The notes beneath the pieces are model-generated. The model was not told the origin of the DNA. It saw only the letters and a program-made list of their open reading frames with translations, and searched no databases. Source: Clostridia bacterium (lineage in GTDB: Bacteria > Bacillota > Clostridia > Oscillospirales > Acutalibacteraceae). Taken from it: DNA of 35,201 bases. The stretch covers positions 1-35,201 of the forward strand of contig JAFRHS010000032.1 of assembly GCA_017433225.1 (NCBI GenBank), given 5' to 3'. Both the position numbers and the translations under genes were made by a program. Numbering within the stretch: the stretch's first letter is position 1; every line of letters starts with the position of its first letter. Positions 23,233-31,677 of the stretch are shown in pieces.

Positions 23233-24690
23233 TCAGCCCATCTTCCAGTCGTAGACGTTGCCGTAGGGGTTGCCCGGGATCGGGATCACTTCGGTCTCGA
23301 GATTCCTCGAATAAGCGAGGACACCGGTGCGGAACCCGATCGTCAGGAAGGGCATCTGTTTGTAGAAGGCCTTCATGAACGCCTCTCCGGTGGAGGAGCC
23401 GCGCAGGACGGACGCCCAGGAACTCTCGAGCTGTTTGTCGCCCAGGACACTTGTGATGTCCATGTCGTTGGTCAGACGGACCTCGCCGACGTAGAGGTCA
23501 TAGAGTCCGCTCTTGACGGCACTCCGGTAGACGGCGGGTTCCAGAAGCTCCACTTCGCACTGGACGCCGGCTGCCACGAGTTCTCTCTGCAGTTCGAACG
23601 CGATCTGCTCTTTGTTGGCATTCCCGGTCATGGAGACGATCTTGATCGGCTGGTCCCGCAGCTGTTCCGCGAGCAGTTCCCTCGCCTTTGCGCGATCCAT
23701 CGACTGGGTCTTGATCTCTTCGAGGCCGTACCAGTCCGGGTTCAGCGGGATGTCCGAAGCGACACCATAGTCGCTGAGGCAGGACTCCACGAACGTCTTT
23801 CGATCGAGGATGGCGTTCATCGCCTGCCGGACCGAGGCGTCTGCCAGGGCACCGTTTTCCTTGATGCCCACATAGAGCAGGTTGTTGAGGGGCAGGTCGG
23901 TCGTCTGCGCGGTGATCCGCTGCAGCTCTCCATCGGAGATGTCGTCGACCGCCGCGTTGACGGACTCGATATAAAGGCTGTTGAACAGCGTTTCTTCATC
24001 GGGGATGTTGATGAGGAAGATCTGGTCCGCCTTGAATTTTTCGCTGTACTGGTCGCTCTTTTTGAGGACGCCGCCCGCGTCGTAATGCGCGTAGACGTAC
24101 CGTCCGGAGCCTGTGGGGATGCTGTCTGCCCGTTCCGCGGTCCCCGCTTTCACCACCGGGAACACGAGGTTCGCGGCGATGTACTTGTTGGGCTTCTCCA
24201 GCGTGAAGTTGACGGTCGAGGTGCCGCCGGCGGTCGCTTCGGTAATGCCGCTCAGAAGGGACCCGTAGTAGGCGGATGCCTTCGCGCGTTCAAAGGAGTA
24301 GACGACATCGTCCGCGGAGATGATGGAACCGTCACTGAAGCGTCGCTCGGAGTTCATGGTCAGCATGAGCGTCGTGCCGTTGACCGTGATATTCTCCGCG
24401 AGCGACATGGAGGGTTCATAATGCTCATCGATGGTGTAGAGCCCGTCGTAGATGAGGGGCATGATGGCTTCGTTCATGAGGCTGGTGCCGGTGAAGGGGT
24501 TCACGCCTTCCTCTCTCGAATAAGGCAGGATGATGTCGGTATCCGCTGCGACCCCGGCCGGTTTCCGGGTGTCCTCCTTCGTTTTGGAGGGGGTATCGTC
24601 CCCCCCGCGGCAGGCGGCAAGGAGCAGCACCATGCCGAGGGCCAGCAGGAGCGCAAATGCGCGACGAATGATTCGTTCGGCTCGTTTCAT
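23233..24690 (-). CDS. Oligopeptide-type solute-binding lipoprotein (SBP family 5)
   Basis: 485 residues. Signal peptide with lipobox LLAAC (Cys27), then a family-5 extracellular solute-binding domain with NPFTGTSLMNEAIMPLIYDGLY (about 65-85), FSDGSIISADDVVYSFERAK (the FxDGxxxTAxDVxxSxxR motif), NNLLYVGI, VRQAMNAILDR and the C-terminal NVYDW. Members deliver peptides, nickel complexes or other solutes to an ABC importer. No permease or ATPase gene is in this window, so it is an orphan subunit or acts as a sensor. It follows ymdB by 17 bases with AAAGGAAG before the ATG, so it is read from the rny-ymdB transcript. No terminator is visible after it before the next promoter. Ligand unknown. Confidence 0.88.
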   Translation of the reverse strand: MKRAERIIRRAFALLLALGMVLLLAACRGGDDTPSKTKEDTRKPAGVAADTDIILPYSREEGVNPFTGTSLMNEAIMPLIYDGLYTIDEHYEPSMSLAENITVNGTTLMLTMNSERRFSDGSIISADDVVYSFERAKASAYYGSLLSGITEATAGGTSTVNFTLEKPNKYIAANLVFPVVKAGTAERADSIPTGSGRYVYAHYDAGGVLKKSDQYSEKFKADQIFLINIPDEETLFNSLYIESVNAAVDDISDGELQRITAQTTDLPLNNLLYVGIKENGALADASVRQAMNAILDRKTFVESCLSDYGVASDIPLNPDWYGLEEIKTQSMDRAKARELLAEQLRDQPIKIVSMTGNANKEQIAFELQRELVAAGVQCEVELLEPAVYRSAVKSGLYDLYVGEVRLTNDMDITSVLGDKQLESSWASVLRGSSTGEAFMKAFYKQMPFLTIGFRTGVLAYSRNLETEVIPIPGNPYGNVYDWKMG

Positions 24691-24707
24691 GATCGGTGCT
24701 TCCTTTC

Positions 24708-25481
24708 TTATCGGATACAGATTCGTTCGACCCGTTCACAGGTCCCGGTCTTTTCATCGATGTCGAAGAGACAGCCGCAAAGCATGGGCGTGCCGTCCGC
24801 GAAATCGAACCGCGCGGGCATGTTGGTCCGGAGCTTTTCGATGATGATCTCCGGCTTGACGCCGAGGACCGACTGTTCCGCACCGGTCATGCCGAGATCG
24901 GTGATGTACCCCGTTCCGCCCGGCAGGATCTGCTCGTCGGCGGTGGGCACGTGGGTATGGGTCCCGAAGACGGCGGACACTTTCCCGTCAAGGAAAAAGC
25001 CCATGGCCCGTTTTTCGGAAGTGGCTTCCGCATGGAAGTCGAGGAGAAGGATATTGCAGGAGGACAGTTCTTTCAACTGCTGCTCCACAGCCGCGAAGGG
25101 GTTCCCCACCGGGTCCATGTAAACGGTCCCGAGCAGGTTGATGACCCCGACCTTGTACCGCCCCTTGTCGACGATACAGGCGCCCCGTCCCGGAGTGCTG
25201 TCCGGAAAGTTCGCCGGCCGCAGGACAAAACGGTTGTCGTCGAGGTAGTCGTACAGCTCTTTTCGGCGGAACACATGGTTCCCGGTCGTAATGACGTCGG
25301 CACCGCTCACGAACAGCTCTTCACAGAGATCCGGGGTGATGCCGTTGCTGGCCGCCGCGTTTTCTCCGTTGATGACGCAGAAGTCCACGCCCTCGGTCCG
25401 GCGGAATGCCGGGAGGACGGAACGAACGAATGCGACGCCGGTCTTCCCTACGACGTCTCCGATTGCAAATACTCGTACCAT
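24708..25481 (-). CDS. ymdB: YmdB-type metallophosphoesterase (TIGR00282 family)
   Basis: 257 residues, the normal length. Dinuclear-metal ligands are GDVVGKTG (Asp9), NGEN (Glu40, Asn41), GNHVF (Asn68, His69), LLLDFHAEATSEK (His150) and FGTHTHVPT (His175, His177). TGYITDLGMTG follows. YmdB of B. subtilis is a cyclic-nucleotide phosphodiesterase that influences biofilm and motility gene expression and is co-transcribed with rny, as the order here suggests. The ATG follows GGCAGG by few bases. The 30 bases between the rny terminator and this gene contain no promoter, so expression must come from read-through of that terminator. A solute-binding lipoprotein gene follows on the same transcript. 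Confidence 0.94.
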   Translation of the reverse strand: MVRVFAIGDVVGKTGVAFVRSVLPAFRRTEGVDFCVINGENAAASNGITPDLCEELFVSGADVITTGNHVFRRKELYDYLDDNRFVLRPANFPDSTPGRGACIVDKGRYKVGVINLLGTVYMDPVGNPFAAVEQQLKELSSCNILLLDFHAEATSEKRAMGFFLDGKVSAVFGTHTHVPTADEQILPGGTGYITDLGMTGAEQSVLGVKPEIIIEKLRTNMPARFDFADGTPMLCGCLFDIDEKTGTCERVERICIR

Positions 25482-25511
25482 AATAGCCTGCCTGTCCCAA
25501 AAGGTGACAAA

Positions 25512-25546
25512 AAGGGTCTTTTCGGGAACCCCCTGAAAAGACCCTT
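25512..25546 (-). terminator. Intrinsic terminator between rny and ymdB
   Basis: AAGGGTCTTTTC (25512-25523) pairs with GAAAAGACCCTT (25535-25546) across an 11-base loop; on the minus strand TTTTTG follows. It lies inside the rny-ymdB unit and probably lowers ymdB expression relative to rny. Confidence 0.85.
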
Positions 25547-25557
25547 CCGTAGTCTGT

Positions 25558-27108
25558 TTATTTCGCGTAGTCCATTACGCGGCTCTCCCTGACGACATGG
25601 ATCTTGATCTGTCCGGGATATTCCATTTCGCTCTCGATCCGCTGAGCGATGTCATGTGCGATGATGACCATCTGATCGTCGTTGACCTTCTCCGGTTTGA
25701 CGACGACGCGGATCTCACGACCAGCCTGGATGGCGAAGGAGTTCTCGACTCCGTCATAGGAGTTGGCGATCTCTTCGAGCTTCTCCAGACGTTTGATGTA
25801 GTTCTCGATGTTCTCGCGGCGGGCACCGGGACGGGCAGCGGAAATGGCATCGGCAGCCTGTACGATGAAGGCGACGGTGGTCTTCGCCTCCACGTCTCCG
25901 TGGTGCGCCTTGATGGCGTGAACAACGGCTTCGCTCTCGCGGTACTTCTTCGCGGCATCTGCGCCGAGTGTGACATGGGAACCTTCGAACTCGTGGTCGA
26001 GGGCCTTGCCGATGTCGTGGAGCAGGCCGGCGCGTCTCGCCTGTTTGACGTCAGCGCCCAGTTCCGAGGCGATGAGCCCCGCGATGTAGCAGACCTCCAG
26101 CGAATGGTCCAGAACGTTCTGGCCGTAGCTGGTGCGATAGCGGAGTTTACCGAGCAGTTTGATGAGTTCGGGATGGAGGCCGGTGACGCCTGCATCGAGA
26201 ACAGCCCGCTCACCGGTCTGCTTGATGGTCTGGTTGACTTCCCGTTTGGCCTTTTCGTAGGTCTCTTCGATGCGGGCCGGATGGATGCGGCCGTCCTGGA
26301 TGAGACGTTCGACGGTCAGGCGGGCGATCTCCCGGCGGACCGGCTCAAAGCAGGAAATGGTGATGGTCTCCGGGGTGTCGTCGATGATGAGGTCGACGCC
26401 GGTGACGGTTTCGATGGCGCGGATGTTCCGGCCCTCGCGGCCGATGATACGGCCTTTCATTTCATCGTTCGGCAGAGAGACGACCGAGACCGTGGCGTCG
26501 GTGGTCCGTTCTGCGGCACAGCGCTGGATGGCGATGGTAACGATCTCTTTGGCGAGTTCATCGGAACGCTCTTTGATCTGTTCCTGCGCCTCCATGATTC
26601 GGCTGGCTTTCTCGCGGTCCAGTCGTTCGTCGACCTGGCTCAGGATCTGTTCCCTTGCCTGGGCTTCGGAGAGACCGGAGATCTTTTCGAGAATCTCGAG
26701 CTGGCTCTTCTTGAGTGCCTCGACCTCCTCGACCTTGGCTTCCGCTTCTTTGAGCTTCTGGTTGAGTTTTTCCTCTCTCTTTTCGAGAGTGGCGGTCTTT
26801 TTATCGAGGTTCTCCTCGCGCTGGATGTTTCTGCGTTCCTGACGCTGTACTTCCGTACGGCGCTCCCGCAGTTCGCGTTCCGTTTCGGTCCGCGTTTTGT
26901 GTATTTCGTCTTTTGCTTCTAAAATGGCTTCTTTCTTCTTCTGCTCAGCAGTGGTAAGAGCCTGATTTATAATGCGAGTCGCTTCCTGGTTGGCAGAGCC
27001 GATGGTGGCCTCTGCGACCTTCTTCCGGTGTGCCTGTCCGACAAAGAACCCGACGACGGCGCCGCCGACCAGTGCGACAAGAATTAAAGCAATGGCTAAA
27101 GGTGTCAT
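25558..27108 (-). CDS. rny: Ribonuclease Y
   Basis: 516 residues, the usual RNase Y length. An N-terminal membrane helix (about 4-24, rich in Gly/Val/Ala) is followed by a long coiled coil (about 30-190, Lys/Glu/Arg/Gln-rich). The KH domain has MKGRIIGREGRNIRAIETVTGVDLIIDD near 210-240, and the HD domain has HSLEVCYIAGLIASELG and LLHDIGKALDHE, where the HD pair binds metal. RNase Y is the membrane-bound endoribonuclease that starts mRNA turnover in many Firmicutes. The frame is open to 27180, but ATG 27108 is chosen because the membrane helix begins there and the promoter lies at 27151-27180. The ribosome site is weak: AGGGGG is about 13 bases away. Confidence 0.95.
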   Translation of the reverse strand: MTPLAIALILVALVGGAVVGFFVGQAHRKKVAEATIGSANQEATRIINQALTTAEQKKKEAILEAKDEIHKTRTETERELRERRTEVQRQERRNIQREENLDKKTATLEKREEKLNQKLKEAEAKVEEVEALKKSQLEILEKISGLSEAQAREQILSQVDERLDREKASRIMEAQEQIKERSDELAKEIVTIAIQRCAAERTTDATVSVVSLPNDEMKGRIIGREGRNIRAIETVTGVDLIIDDTPETITISCFEPVRREIARLTVERLIQDGRIHPARIEETYEKAKREVNQTIKQTGERAVLDAGVTGLHPELIKLLGKLRYRTSYGQNVLDHSLEVCYIAGLIASELGADVKQARRAGLLHDIGKALDHEFEGSHVTLGADAAKKYRESEAVVHAIKAHHGDVEAKTTVAFIVQAADAISAARPGARRENIENYIKRLEKLEEIANSYDGVENSFAIQAGREIRVVVKPEKVNDDQMVIIAHDIAQRIESEMEYPGQIKIHVVRESRVMDYAK

Positions 27109-27150
27109 AAACCTAGAAATACACCCCCTTCTATAAAATTTCACCAATAT

Positions 27151-27180
27151 ATTATAAAAAGGACTGCTGTCAATTGTCAA
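27151..27180 (-). promoter_or_regulatory. Strong sigma-A promoter of rny
   Basis: The minus strand has a consensus TTGACA (27180-27175), an 18-base spacer and a consensus TATAAT (27156-27151). A second TTGACA nearby is too close to serve. The leader to ATG 27108 is about 35 bases. Confidence 0.8.
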
Positions 27181-27219
27181 GTAGATGCCCTTTCCCGAAC
27201 GGCGGTTCCGGGCAAAAAG

Positions 27220-27247
27220 AAAACGACAGGGCGGACCCAGTCGTTTT
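27220..27247 (-). terminator. Intrinsic terminator after the TetR gene
   Basis: AAAACGAC (27220-27227) pairs with GTCGTTTT (27240-27247) around a GC-rich 12-base loop. On the minus strand the downstream arm is followed by CTTTTTGCC. It lies 13 bases after the regulator's stop codon. Confidence 0.8.
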
Positions 27248-27260
27248 TCTGTGTTCGGTT

Positions 27261-27875
27261 TTACGATTCTGTCTGAAGACGGCCGATAAACATGGCTACA
27301 TCGTTGCCCATGTCTACGCGGCTCTTTTCCAGAACGGTCCCGTCCATCATGGCGATGACCAGTTTTGCGAGAGCTCTGGCAGAAATGCCGCCGGTGGAAG
27401 ACATCCAGGAGATCAGCATGTTCACGAGAGCGCCGCTGACGAAAGCGAACCAGAGGCGCGCTTCCGCGTCGGTCAGATCCGTTTTGTTGAAATAGAGATC
27501 TTTCACCGTTTGATAGTAATCGGGCAGTTTCCGGGACAGGAGATAGACCTGGTCGTTCTTCATCAGCAGGTCCATAAAGTCTGCATGTTCCTGCCAGTAA
27601 CGGAAGAAACAGCAGATGACATCTTCCCAGTCTCGAACCGTTTTTTTGGATAGGTACTCGAGAAACCCTTCAAAATGTTCGTCCAGACGATTGTAGAGGA
27701 CATCTTCCTTCGTCTCAAAGTTGTGATAGAAGGTCTGCCGGGTCAGTCCAGCCCGGTCCACAATGTCCTTGATGGAGATCTTCGAGAACGGAGTAGTCTC
27801 CATAAGTTCCAGAAGAGCGTCGGTAATGCGTCGTTTCGAACGGACGGAAATGGGGTTGTCTTTGCGTTCGCCCAC
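27261..27875 (-). CDS. TetR-family transcriptional regulator
   Basis: 204 residues. The N-terminal helix-turn-helix, at about 32-53 (ISIKDIVDRAGLTRQTFYHNF), is the TetR signature; the remaining helical domain is a ligand/dimer domain with no recognised ligand. The C-terminal part (FVSGALVNMLISWMSSTGG) resembles the TetR_C7/DhaS-like subgroup common in Firmicutes. The frame opens at 27932, but GTG 27875 is chosen because GAGGTG lies 6 bases before it and the upstream ATG overlaps the terminator and lies before the predicted promoter. It is a single-gene unit bounded by terminators. Neither neighbour (rny or the HtrA operon) is an obvious target; autoregulation or a distant transporter gene is likely. 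Confidence 0.88.
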   Translation of the reverse strand: MGERKDNPISVRSKRRITDALLELMETTPFSKISIKDIVDRAGLTRQTFYHNFETKEDVLYNRLDEHFEGFLEYLSKKTVRDWEDVICCFFRYWQEHADFMDLLMKNDQVYLLSRKLPDYYQTVKDLYFNKTDLTDAEARLWFAFVSGALVNMLISWMSSTGGISARALAKLVIAMMDGTVLEKSRVDMGNDVAMFIGRLQTES

Positions 27876-27898
27876 TCTACTCACCTCTTTCAACCCAC

Positions 27899-27907
27899 AT
27901 AATAACA
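27899..27907 (-). promoter_or_regulatory. Extended -10 promoter of the TetR gene
   Basis: The minus strand reads TGTTATTAT immediately after the T-tract of the htrA terminator, about 24 bases before the GTG start. It mirrors the TGTTATAAT placed after the fakA terminator in front of recG. Confidence 0.5.
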
Positions 27908-27910
27908 TAA

Positions 27911-27945
27911 AAAAAGAGACTCGAAAAGACATCGAGCCTCTTTTT
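27911..27945. terminator. Intrinsic terminator after htrA
   Basis: AAAAAGAG-A-CTCGA (27911-27924) pairs with TCGAG-C-CTCTTTTT (27932-27945), one mismatch, 7-base loop. T-runs on both strands. It ends the response regulator - kinase - HtrA operon. Confidence 0.88.
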
Positions 27946-27986
27946 CTTAAATTAATCTGAAAAACTTTGTGCGCTATTACGCCGGC

Positions 27987-29222
27987 TTATTGGAAGGGGT
28001 TGAAGTAGAAGCGCGTGGTGGACTCACTCTGCGTGGTCGCCTCTGCGGCATTGCCCTTGTCTTCCAGAAGCGTGGCCTTCACGGTAAAGGTGGTGATACT
28101 GTAGTCCTCTTCCACGTGGGCGATGGACAGCGTCAGGATGTCGCCCGGGTCGCCTTCTTCGACCGCTTTCAGAAGGTCACCGGCTTTTTCGAGGTCTTCC
28201 CCGTTGACCGCCGTGATGATATCGCCTGCGACAGCCTTCGTGCCGGTCAGAGCGCTGTCTTCGTTGATCGCCGCAATGACGATGGAACCGGACGGCAGCT
28301 TGTTCTGTTTGGCGATCTGCGCGTAGGTGGAGTTCTCAGAGACCGGGACGTAACGGATGCCGAGTTTGGCACGGCCGGTGACATAACCGCTCTTCAGGAT
28401 ATCGTCGACGACATTCTTCGCGACATTGATCGGGACCGCAAAGCCCATGCCTTCGAACTCTTCGGATGCGATCTTCGAGGAGTTGATGCCGATGACCTGG
28501 CCATAGCTGTTGATGAGCGCACCGCCGGAATTGCCGGGGTTGATGGCCGCGTCGTGCTGGATGCATTCCATGGTGTAGCCGCTCTCATTGCTGCTGGTGG
28601 GACGGTCGATGGCAGAGATGATACCGGAGGTGACAGAGCCGTAGAAGGCCGTACCGCCGGGGTTGCCGATCGCGTAGACGGGTTCGCCGACCTTCAGGAC
28701 CGTGGAATCGCCGAACTCAGCGGCTTCCAGTTTTGTGGTCTTGACCTGAAGGACGCCGATGTCGGTGCGGTTGTCATAGCCGACGAGGTTCGCGTTGTAC
28801 TGGGTGCCGTCTTCGAGCTGGACCTTCAGTGTCGTGTTGGCGGTATCGACGATATGCGCGCAGGTGACGACATAGGAATACCCGGCCTTTTCATCGACAC
28901 TCATAACGACACCGGAGCCCTCTCCATACTTGTCGCCGTTCGGCTGGTAGACCATGACGGCGATGACGGAAGGCTTGCACTTCTGGGCGATCTCGACACT
29001 GGTCAGGGCGCCGTCGGTGTTCTCTTCATCGTAGGTCCGTGTATCTCCGATATTGATAGAGTTCCGGGTGTCCTTGGTGGTCGTCGTCTTGGCTGCCTGA
29101 GCTTCTCTCGCGTCCCGTCCGACATAGGCAACGCCGATCGCGATACCGACGATGAGAAGGATGGCAATGAGCAGAGCCAGAAATACTTTGGAACCGCTGC
29201 TCTTCTTTTTGTTGTCTTCCAT
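27987..29222 (-). CDS. HtrA/DegP-like membrane-anchored serine protease with PDZ domain
   Basis: 411 residues. A Lys-rich cytoplasmic N-terminus and one membrane helix (about 13-34) anchor a trypsin-like protease facing outward. The catalytic triad is His123 (VTCAHIV), Asp154 (NRTDIGVL) and Ser232 (NPGNSGGAL). A PDZ domain covers about 275-385 (LGIRYVPV, AGDIITAVNGEDL), and a Ser/Thr-rich tail ends the protein. HtrA proteases degrade misfolded exported proteins. AGGAGT lies before the ATG, which is 6 bases after the kinase stop. Co-transcription with a two-component system parallels the CssRS-HtrA secretion-stress pair of B. subtilis, in which the regulator activates the protease; here operon linkage suggests the same logic. 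The specific regulon is inference. Confidence 0.94.
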   Translation of the reverse strand: MEDNKKKSSGSKVFLALLIAILLIVGIAIGVAYVGRDAREAQAAKTTTTKDTRNSINIGDTRTYDEENTDGALTSVEIAQKCKPSVIAVMVYQPNGDKYGEGSGVVMSVDEKAGYSYVVTCAHIVDTANTTLKVQLEDGTQYNANLVGYDNRTDIGVLQVKTTKLEAAEFGDSTVLKVGEPVYAIGNPGGTAFYGSVTSGIISAIDRPTSSNESGYTMECIQHDAAINPGNSGGALINSYGQVIGINSSKIASEEFEGMGFAVPINVAKNVVDDILKSGYVTGRAKLGIRYVPVSENSTYAQIAKQNKLPSGSIVIAAINEDSALTGTKAVAGDIITAVNGEDLEKAGDLLKAVEEGDPGDILTLSIAHVEEDYSITTFTVKATLLEDKGNAAEATTQSESTTRFYFNPFQ

Positions 29223-29228
29223 GAGTGA

Positions 29229-30752
29229 TCACTCCTGTGAGTCTGTAGTTTTTTCTATGGGGATCCAGAACCGGAACGAGGTGAACCCGCCGGGTTCACT
29301 TTCGGCGTAGATGTCGCCGCCGTGGAGTTCCACGATGTCCTGGGCAAGGTTCAGGCCGAGGCCGACGCCCTTGACATGTTCACTTCTGGACTTATCGACT
29401 TTATAGAACCGCTCGAAAATGCGGTGGATCTCCTCTTCGGGGATGCCCTTGCCGGAGTTGGAGATGCTGACGAGCGCGCGCCCGTCGGCCTCCTCCATCC
29501 CGACCCGGATAGTGCCGCCTTTGTTCGTGAACTTGACGGCGTTGTCGAAGAGGTTGTATGCGACCTGGAACAGAAGCTCCGAGTCCGCCTGCACCTTGAT
29601 ATGGGGCAGGTCTTCAAAGCCTTCGATCACGTAACCGCCTTCGTCTACCGCGCTCTCGAAGCTGAGCAGCGCGTTGAACAGCAGCTGGTTCAGATCGGTG
29701 GTGGAATAGTGCAGGTTCTCCTCGCCCGCTTCGATCTTCGACAGCGTCAGCATGGTGACGACCAGCCGTGCCAGTCGTTTGATCTCGCTCGAGACGATCC
29801 CGAGGTAACGGCGCTCTTCCGAGGGCGGGATGGTCCCGTCCAGGATGCCGTCAACGAAGCCGCCGATGGTGGTCATCGGGGTCTTCAGTTCATGCGAGAC
29901 GTTGGCGATGAAACTCTTACGGGAGTCTTCGATGACCGACAGGGACGTGGCCATGTCGTTCAGCGACTCCGCCAGTTCCTGCTGTTCTTTGGCACCCTTG
30001 ACCTCCAGACGTTCCGAGAAGTTGCCCTTCGAATACTGCTTGGTGAGGCGGGACATCTTCTCCATCGGCCGGACCAGCTGTGCCGCGAACAGGTAGGACA
30101 GCAGGACCATGATGATGAGTGAGATGAGAGCCGCGACCACGAACATCCGAGTCAGGTTCCTCGAATACGGGGACAGGATGTTGTAAGACGTGGAAACGGC
30201 GTAGACATAGCCCGAGGGCATGCCGCTGCGGATGATCTGCGCGCCGCCGACGACCTGCTTTGCTCCGCTGTACGGGTTCGGCAGAGAGGCGACGGTACTG
30301 TACCCGTTCCCGGACGTCTTGTTCATGATGGAGGACGGGATGACAAAGCCGCTGTGGGTCGCACACTCGCCGGCGTGCAGGGTATGGGTCTGGGTATCGA
30401 CCATATGCCGGCAGAGGACCAGTCTGCCTTCCGCATCACAGATGAACACGTCCGCTTCGATGGTGTCGGAGACCGTGTTCAGGGTGTCGGCGAGCGCCAG
30501 AGCGGATTCGTAAGAATCTTCCTCCGTCACGTCGTTCGACATCAGGGACGCCGTCTTTTCGGCGATGACCATGGCGTTCGACTGGAGGATCTCCATGCGG
30601 TCGTTGTTCCAGTTCCCGGAAACGAACAGCAGGAAGATGATGTAGAGCACCAGGAAACTGATGGTAACGCTGGCAATGGAGAATCCCATGTAACGGAAGA
30701 ACAGGTTGTACTTCCGGCGCATGGGTTTCTTCGTGTCGTTGTGATTCTTCAT
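29229..30752 (-). CDS. Sensor histidine kinase with extracellular sensor, HAMP, HisKA and HATPase domains
   Basis: 507 residues. Membrane helices are at about 22-45 and 203-226, bounding a 155-residue outer domain with several Cys and His residues (LCRHMVDTQTHTLHAGECATHSG near 113-135) that could respond to metal or redox state. A HAMP linker (about 222-275, RPMEKMSRLTKQYSKGNF) leads to HisKA with His287 (ANVSHELKTPM). The HATPase part has the N-box YNLFDNAVKFTNKGG, SNSGKGIPEEE and GVGLGLNLAQ. It phosphorylates the response regulator encoded 6 bases upstream and precedes the HtrA gene by 6 bases. The arrangement suggests sensing of envelope or secretion stress. The CH-rich sensor patch is noteworthy. 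Confidence 0.94.
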   Translation of the reverse strand: MKNHNDTKKPMRRKYNLFFRYMGFSIASVTISFLVLYIIFLLFVSGNWNNDRMEILQSNAMVIAEKTASLMSNDVTEEDSYESALALADTLNTVSDTIEADVFICDAEGRLVLCRHMVDTQTHTLHAGECATHSGFVIPSSIMNKTSGNGYSTVASLPNPYSGAKQVVGGAQIIRSGMPSGYVYAVSTSYNILSPYSRNLTRMFVVAALISLIIMVLLSYLFAAQLVRPMEKMSRLTKQYSKGNFSERLEVKGAKEQQELAESLNDMATSLSVIEDSRKSFIANVSHELKTPMTTIGGFVDGILDGTIPPSEERRYLGIVSSEIKRLARLVVTMLTLSKIEAGEENLHYSTTDLNQLLFNALLSFESAVDEGGYVIEGFEDLPHIKVQADSELLFQVAYNLFDNAVKFTNKGGTIRVGMEEADGRALVSISNSGKGIPEEEIHRIFERFYKVDKSRSEHVKGVGLGLNLAQDIVELHGGDIYAESEPGGFTSFRFWIPIEKTTDSQE

Positions 30753-30758
30753 AGAGAT

Positions 30759-31448
30759 TTATTCTGCCGTGTCGAACTTGTAGCCGACGCCCCAGACCGT
30801 TTTGAGCGCCCACTTGTCGGAGACGCCTTCGAGTTTCTCACGGAGACGCTTGATGTGGACGTCGACGGTGCGGGAGTCGCCGTAATAGTCGAAGCCCCAG
30901 ACTTCATCGAGAAGCTGGTCTCTCGTAAAGACGTGGTTCGGGTTGCTGGCAAGATGGAAGATGAGTTCCAGTTCTTTCGGCGGGGTGTTGACGATCTTGC
31001 CGTCGACTTTCATCTCGTAGTTCGTGAGATTGATGGAGAGCTTGTCGTATTCGACGAGCTTTCTCTCGGTCGCGGCCGAGACATGTGTCCGGCGCAGGAC
31101 CGCCTTGATGCGGGCGACGATCTCTTTCGGGTCGAAGGGTTTGACGATGTAGTCGTCGGCGCCCAGTTCGAGGCCGAGGACCTTGTCGAACGTCTCGCCT
31201 TTTGCAGTGACCATGATGATGGGTTTTTCCGAGACTTTGCGGATCTCCCGGCAGACCTGCCAGCCGTCCATGCGGGGCAGCATGATGTCGAGGATGACAA
31301 GGTCGGGCTGGAACGTCTGGAACTCGCGAACGGCGGACTCGCCATCGTTCACGCTGTAGACGTTATAGCCTTCGTTTTCGAGATACAATCCGAGGAGTTC
31401 GCAGATGTTTTTGTCGTCATCTACGACCAGGATTTTTCCGTTGCTCAT
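30759..31448 (-). CDS. OmpR/PhoB-family response regulator of the HtrA operon
   Basis: 229 residues. The receiver domain has Asp10-Asp11-Asp12 with phospho-acceptor Asp54 (VILDIMLPRMDG), MVTAKGET with the switch Thr, and VKPFDPKE with the conserved Lys. The winged-helix domain (about 130-227) has TPPKELELIFHLASNPNHVFTRDQLLDEVWG and SRTVDVHIKRLREKLE, close to PhoP/WalR-type regulators. The frame opens at 31529, but ATG 31448 is chosen because AGGAGG precedes it by 8 bases and the receiver starts there. It leads an operon with the kinase and HtrA. The promoter region has a consensus -35, a poor -10 and two AACTTTAA copies, as expected for an activated, perhaps autoregulated promoter. Confidence 0.94.
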   Translation of the reverse strand: MSNGKILVVDDDKNICELLGLYLENEGYNVYSVNDGESAVREFQTFQPDLVILDIMLPRMDGWQVCREIRKVSEKPIIMVTAKGETFDKVLGLELGADDYIVKPFDPKEIVARIKAVLRRTHVSAATERKLVEYDKLSINLTNYEMKVDGKIVNTPPKELELIFHLASNPNHVFTRDQLLDEVWGFDYYGDSRTVDVHIKRLREKLEGVSDKWALKTVWGVGYKFDTAE

Positions 31449-31500
31449 TCTCTGATCCTCCTGTCCTCCTCCTGAAGCTGGATTGTAAGGCAGTCGCCTT

Positions 31501-31538
31501 AATTCAACTTTAAGAGGCACACATGTCAAGAACTTTAA
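31501..31538 (-). promoter_or_regulatory. Promoter and AACTTTAA repeats before the response regulator - kinase - htrA operon
   Basis: The minus strand has TTGACA (31529-31524), 17 bases, then a weak TGAATT (31506-31501). AACTTTAA (plus-strand reading) occurs at 31506-31513 and 31531-31538, 25 bases apart, flanking the -35 box. A weak -10 with flanking repeats is compatible with activation by the operon's own regulator. Confidence 0.45.
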
Positions 31539-31615
31539 TATTATTAATTATTTAAGCACAAATATGACGAGATGTAAACAAAGGTGTACGAAAAAAGTCT
31601 AAATCGAGGACAAAA

Positions 31616-31649
31616 AATGACCTCCCCCGGGAGTCCGGAAGAGGCCATT
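31616..31649 (-). terminator. Intrinsic terminator after the enoate reductase gene
   Basis: AATGACCTC (31616-31624) pairs with GAGGCCATT (31641-31649); on the minus-strand RNA the single mismatch is a G-U pair. A run of six T follows on the minus strand. It ends the right-hand operon. Confidence 0.82.
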
Positions 31650-31677
31650 GGCAGGTAATTGTGTGGCGATGTACGGA

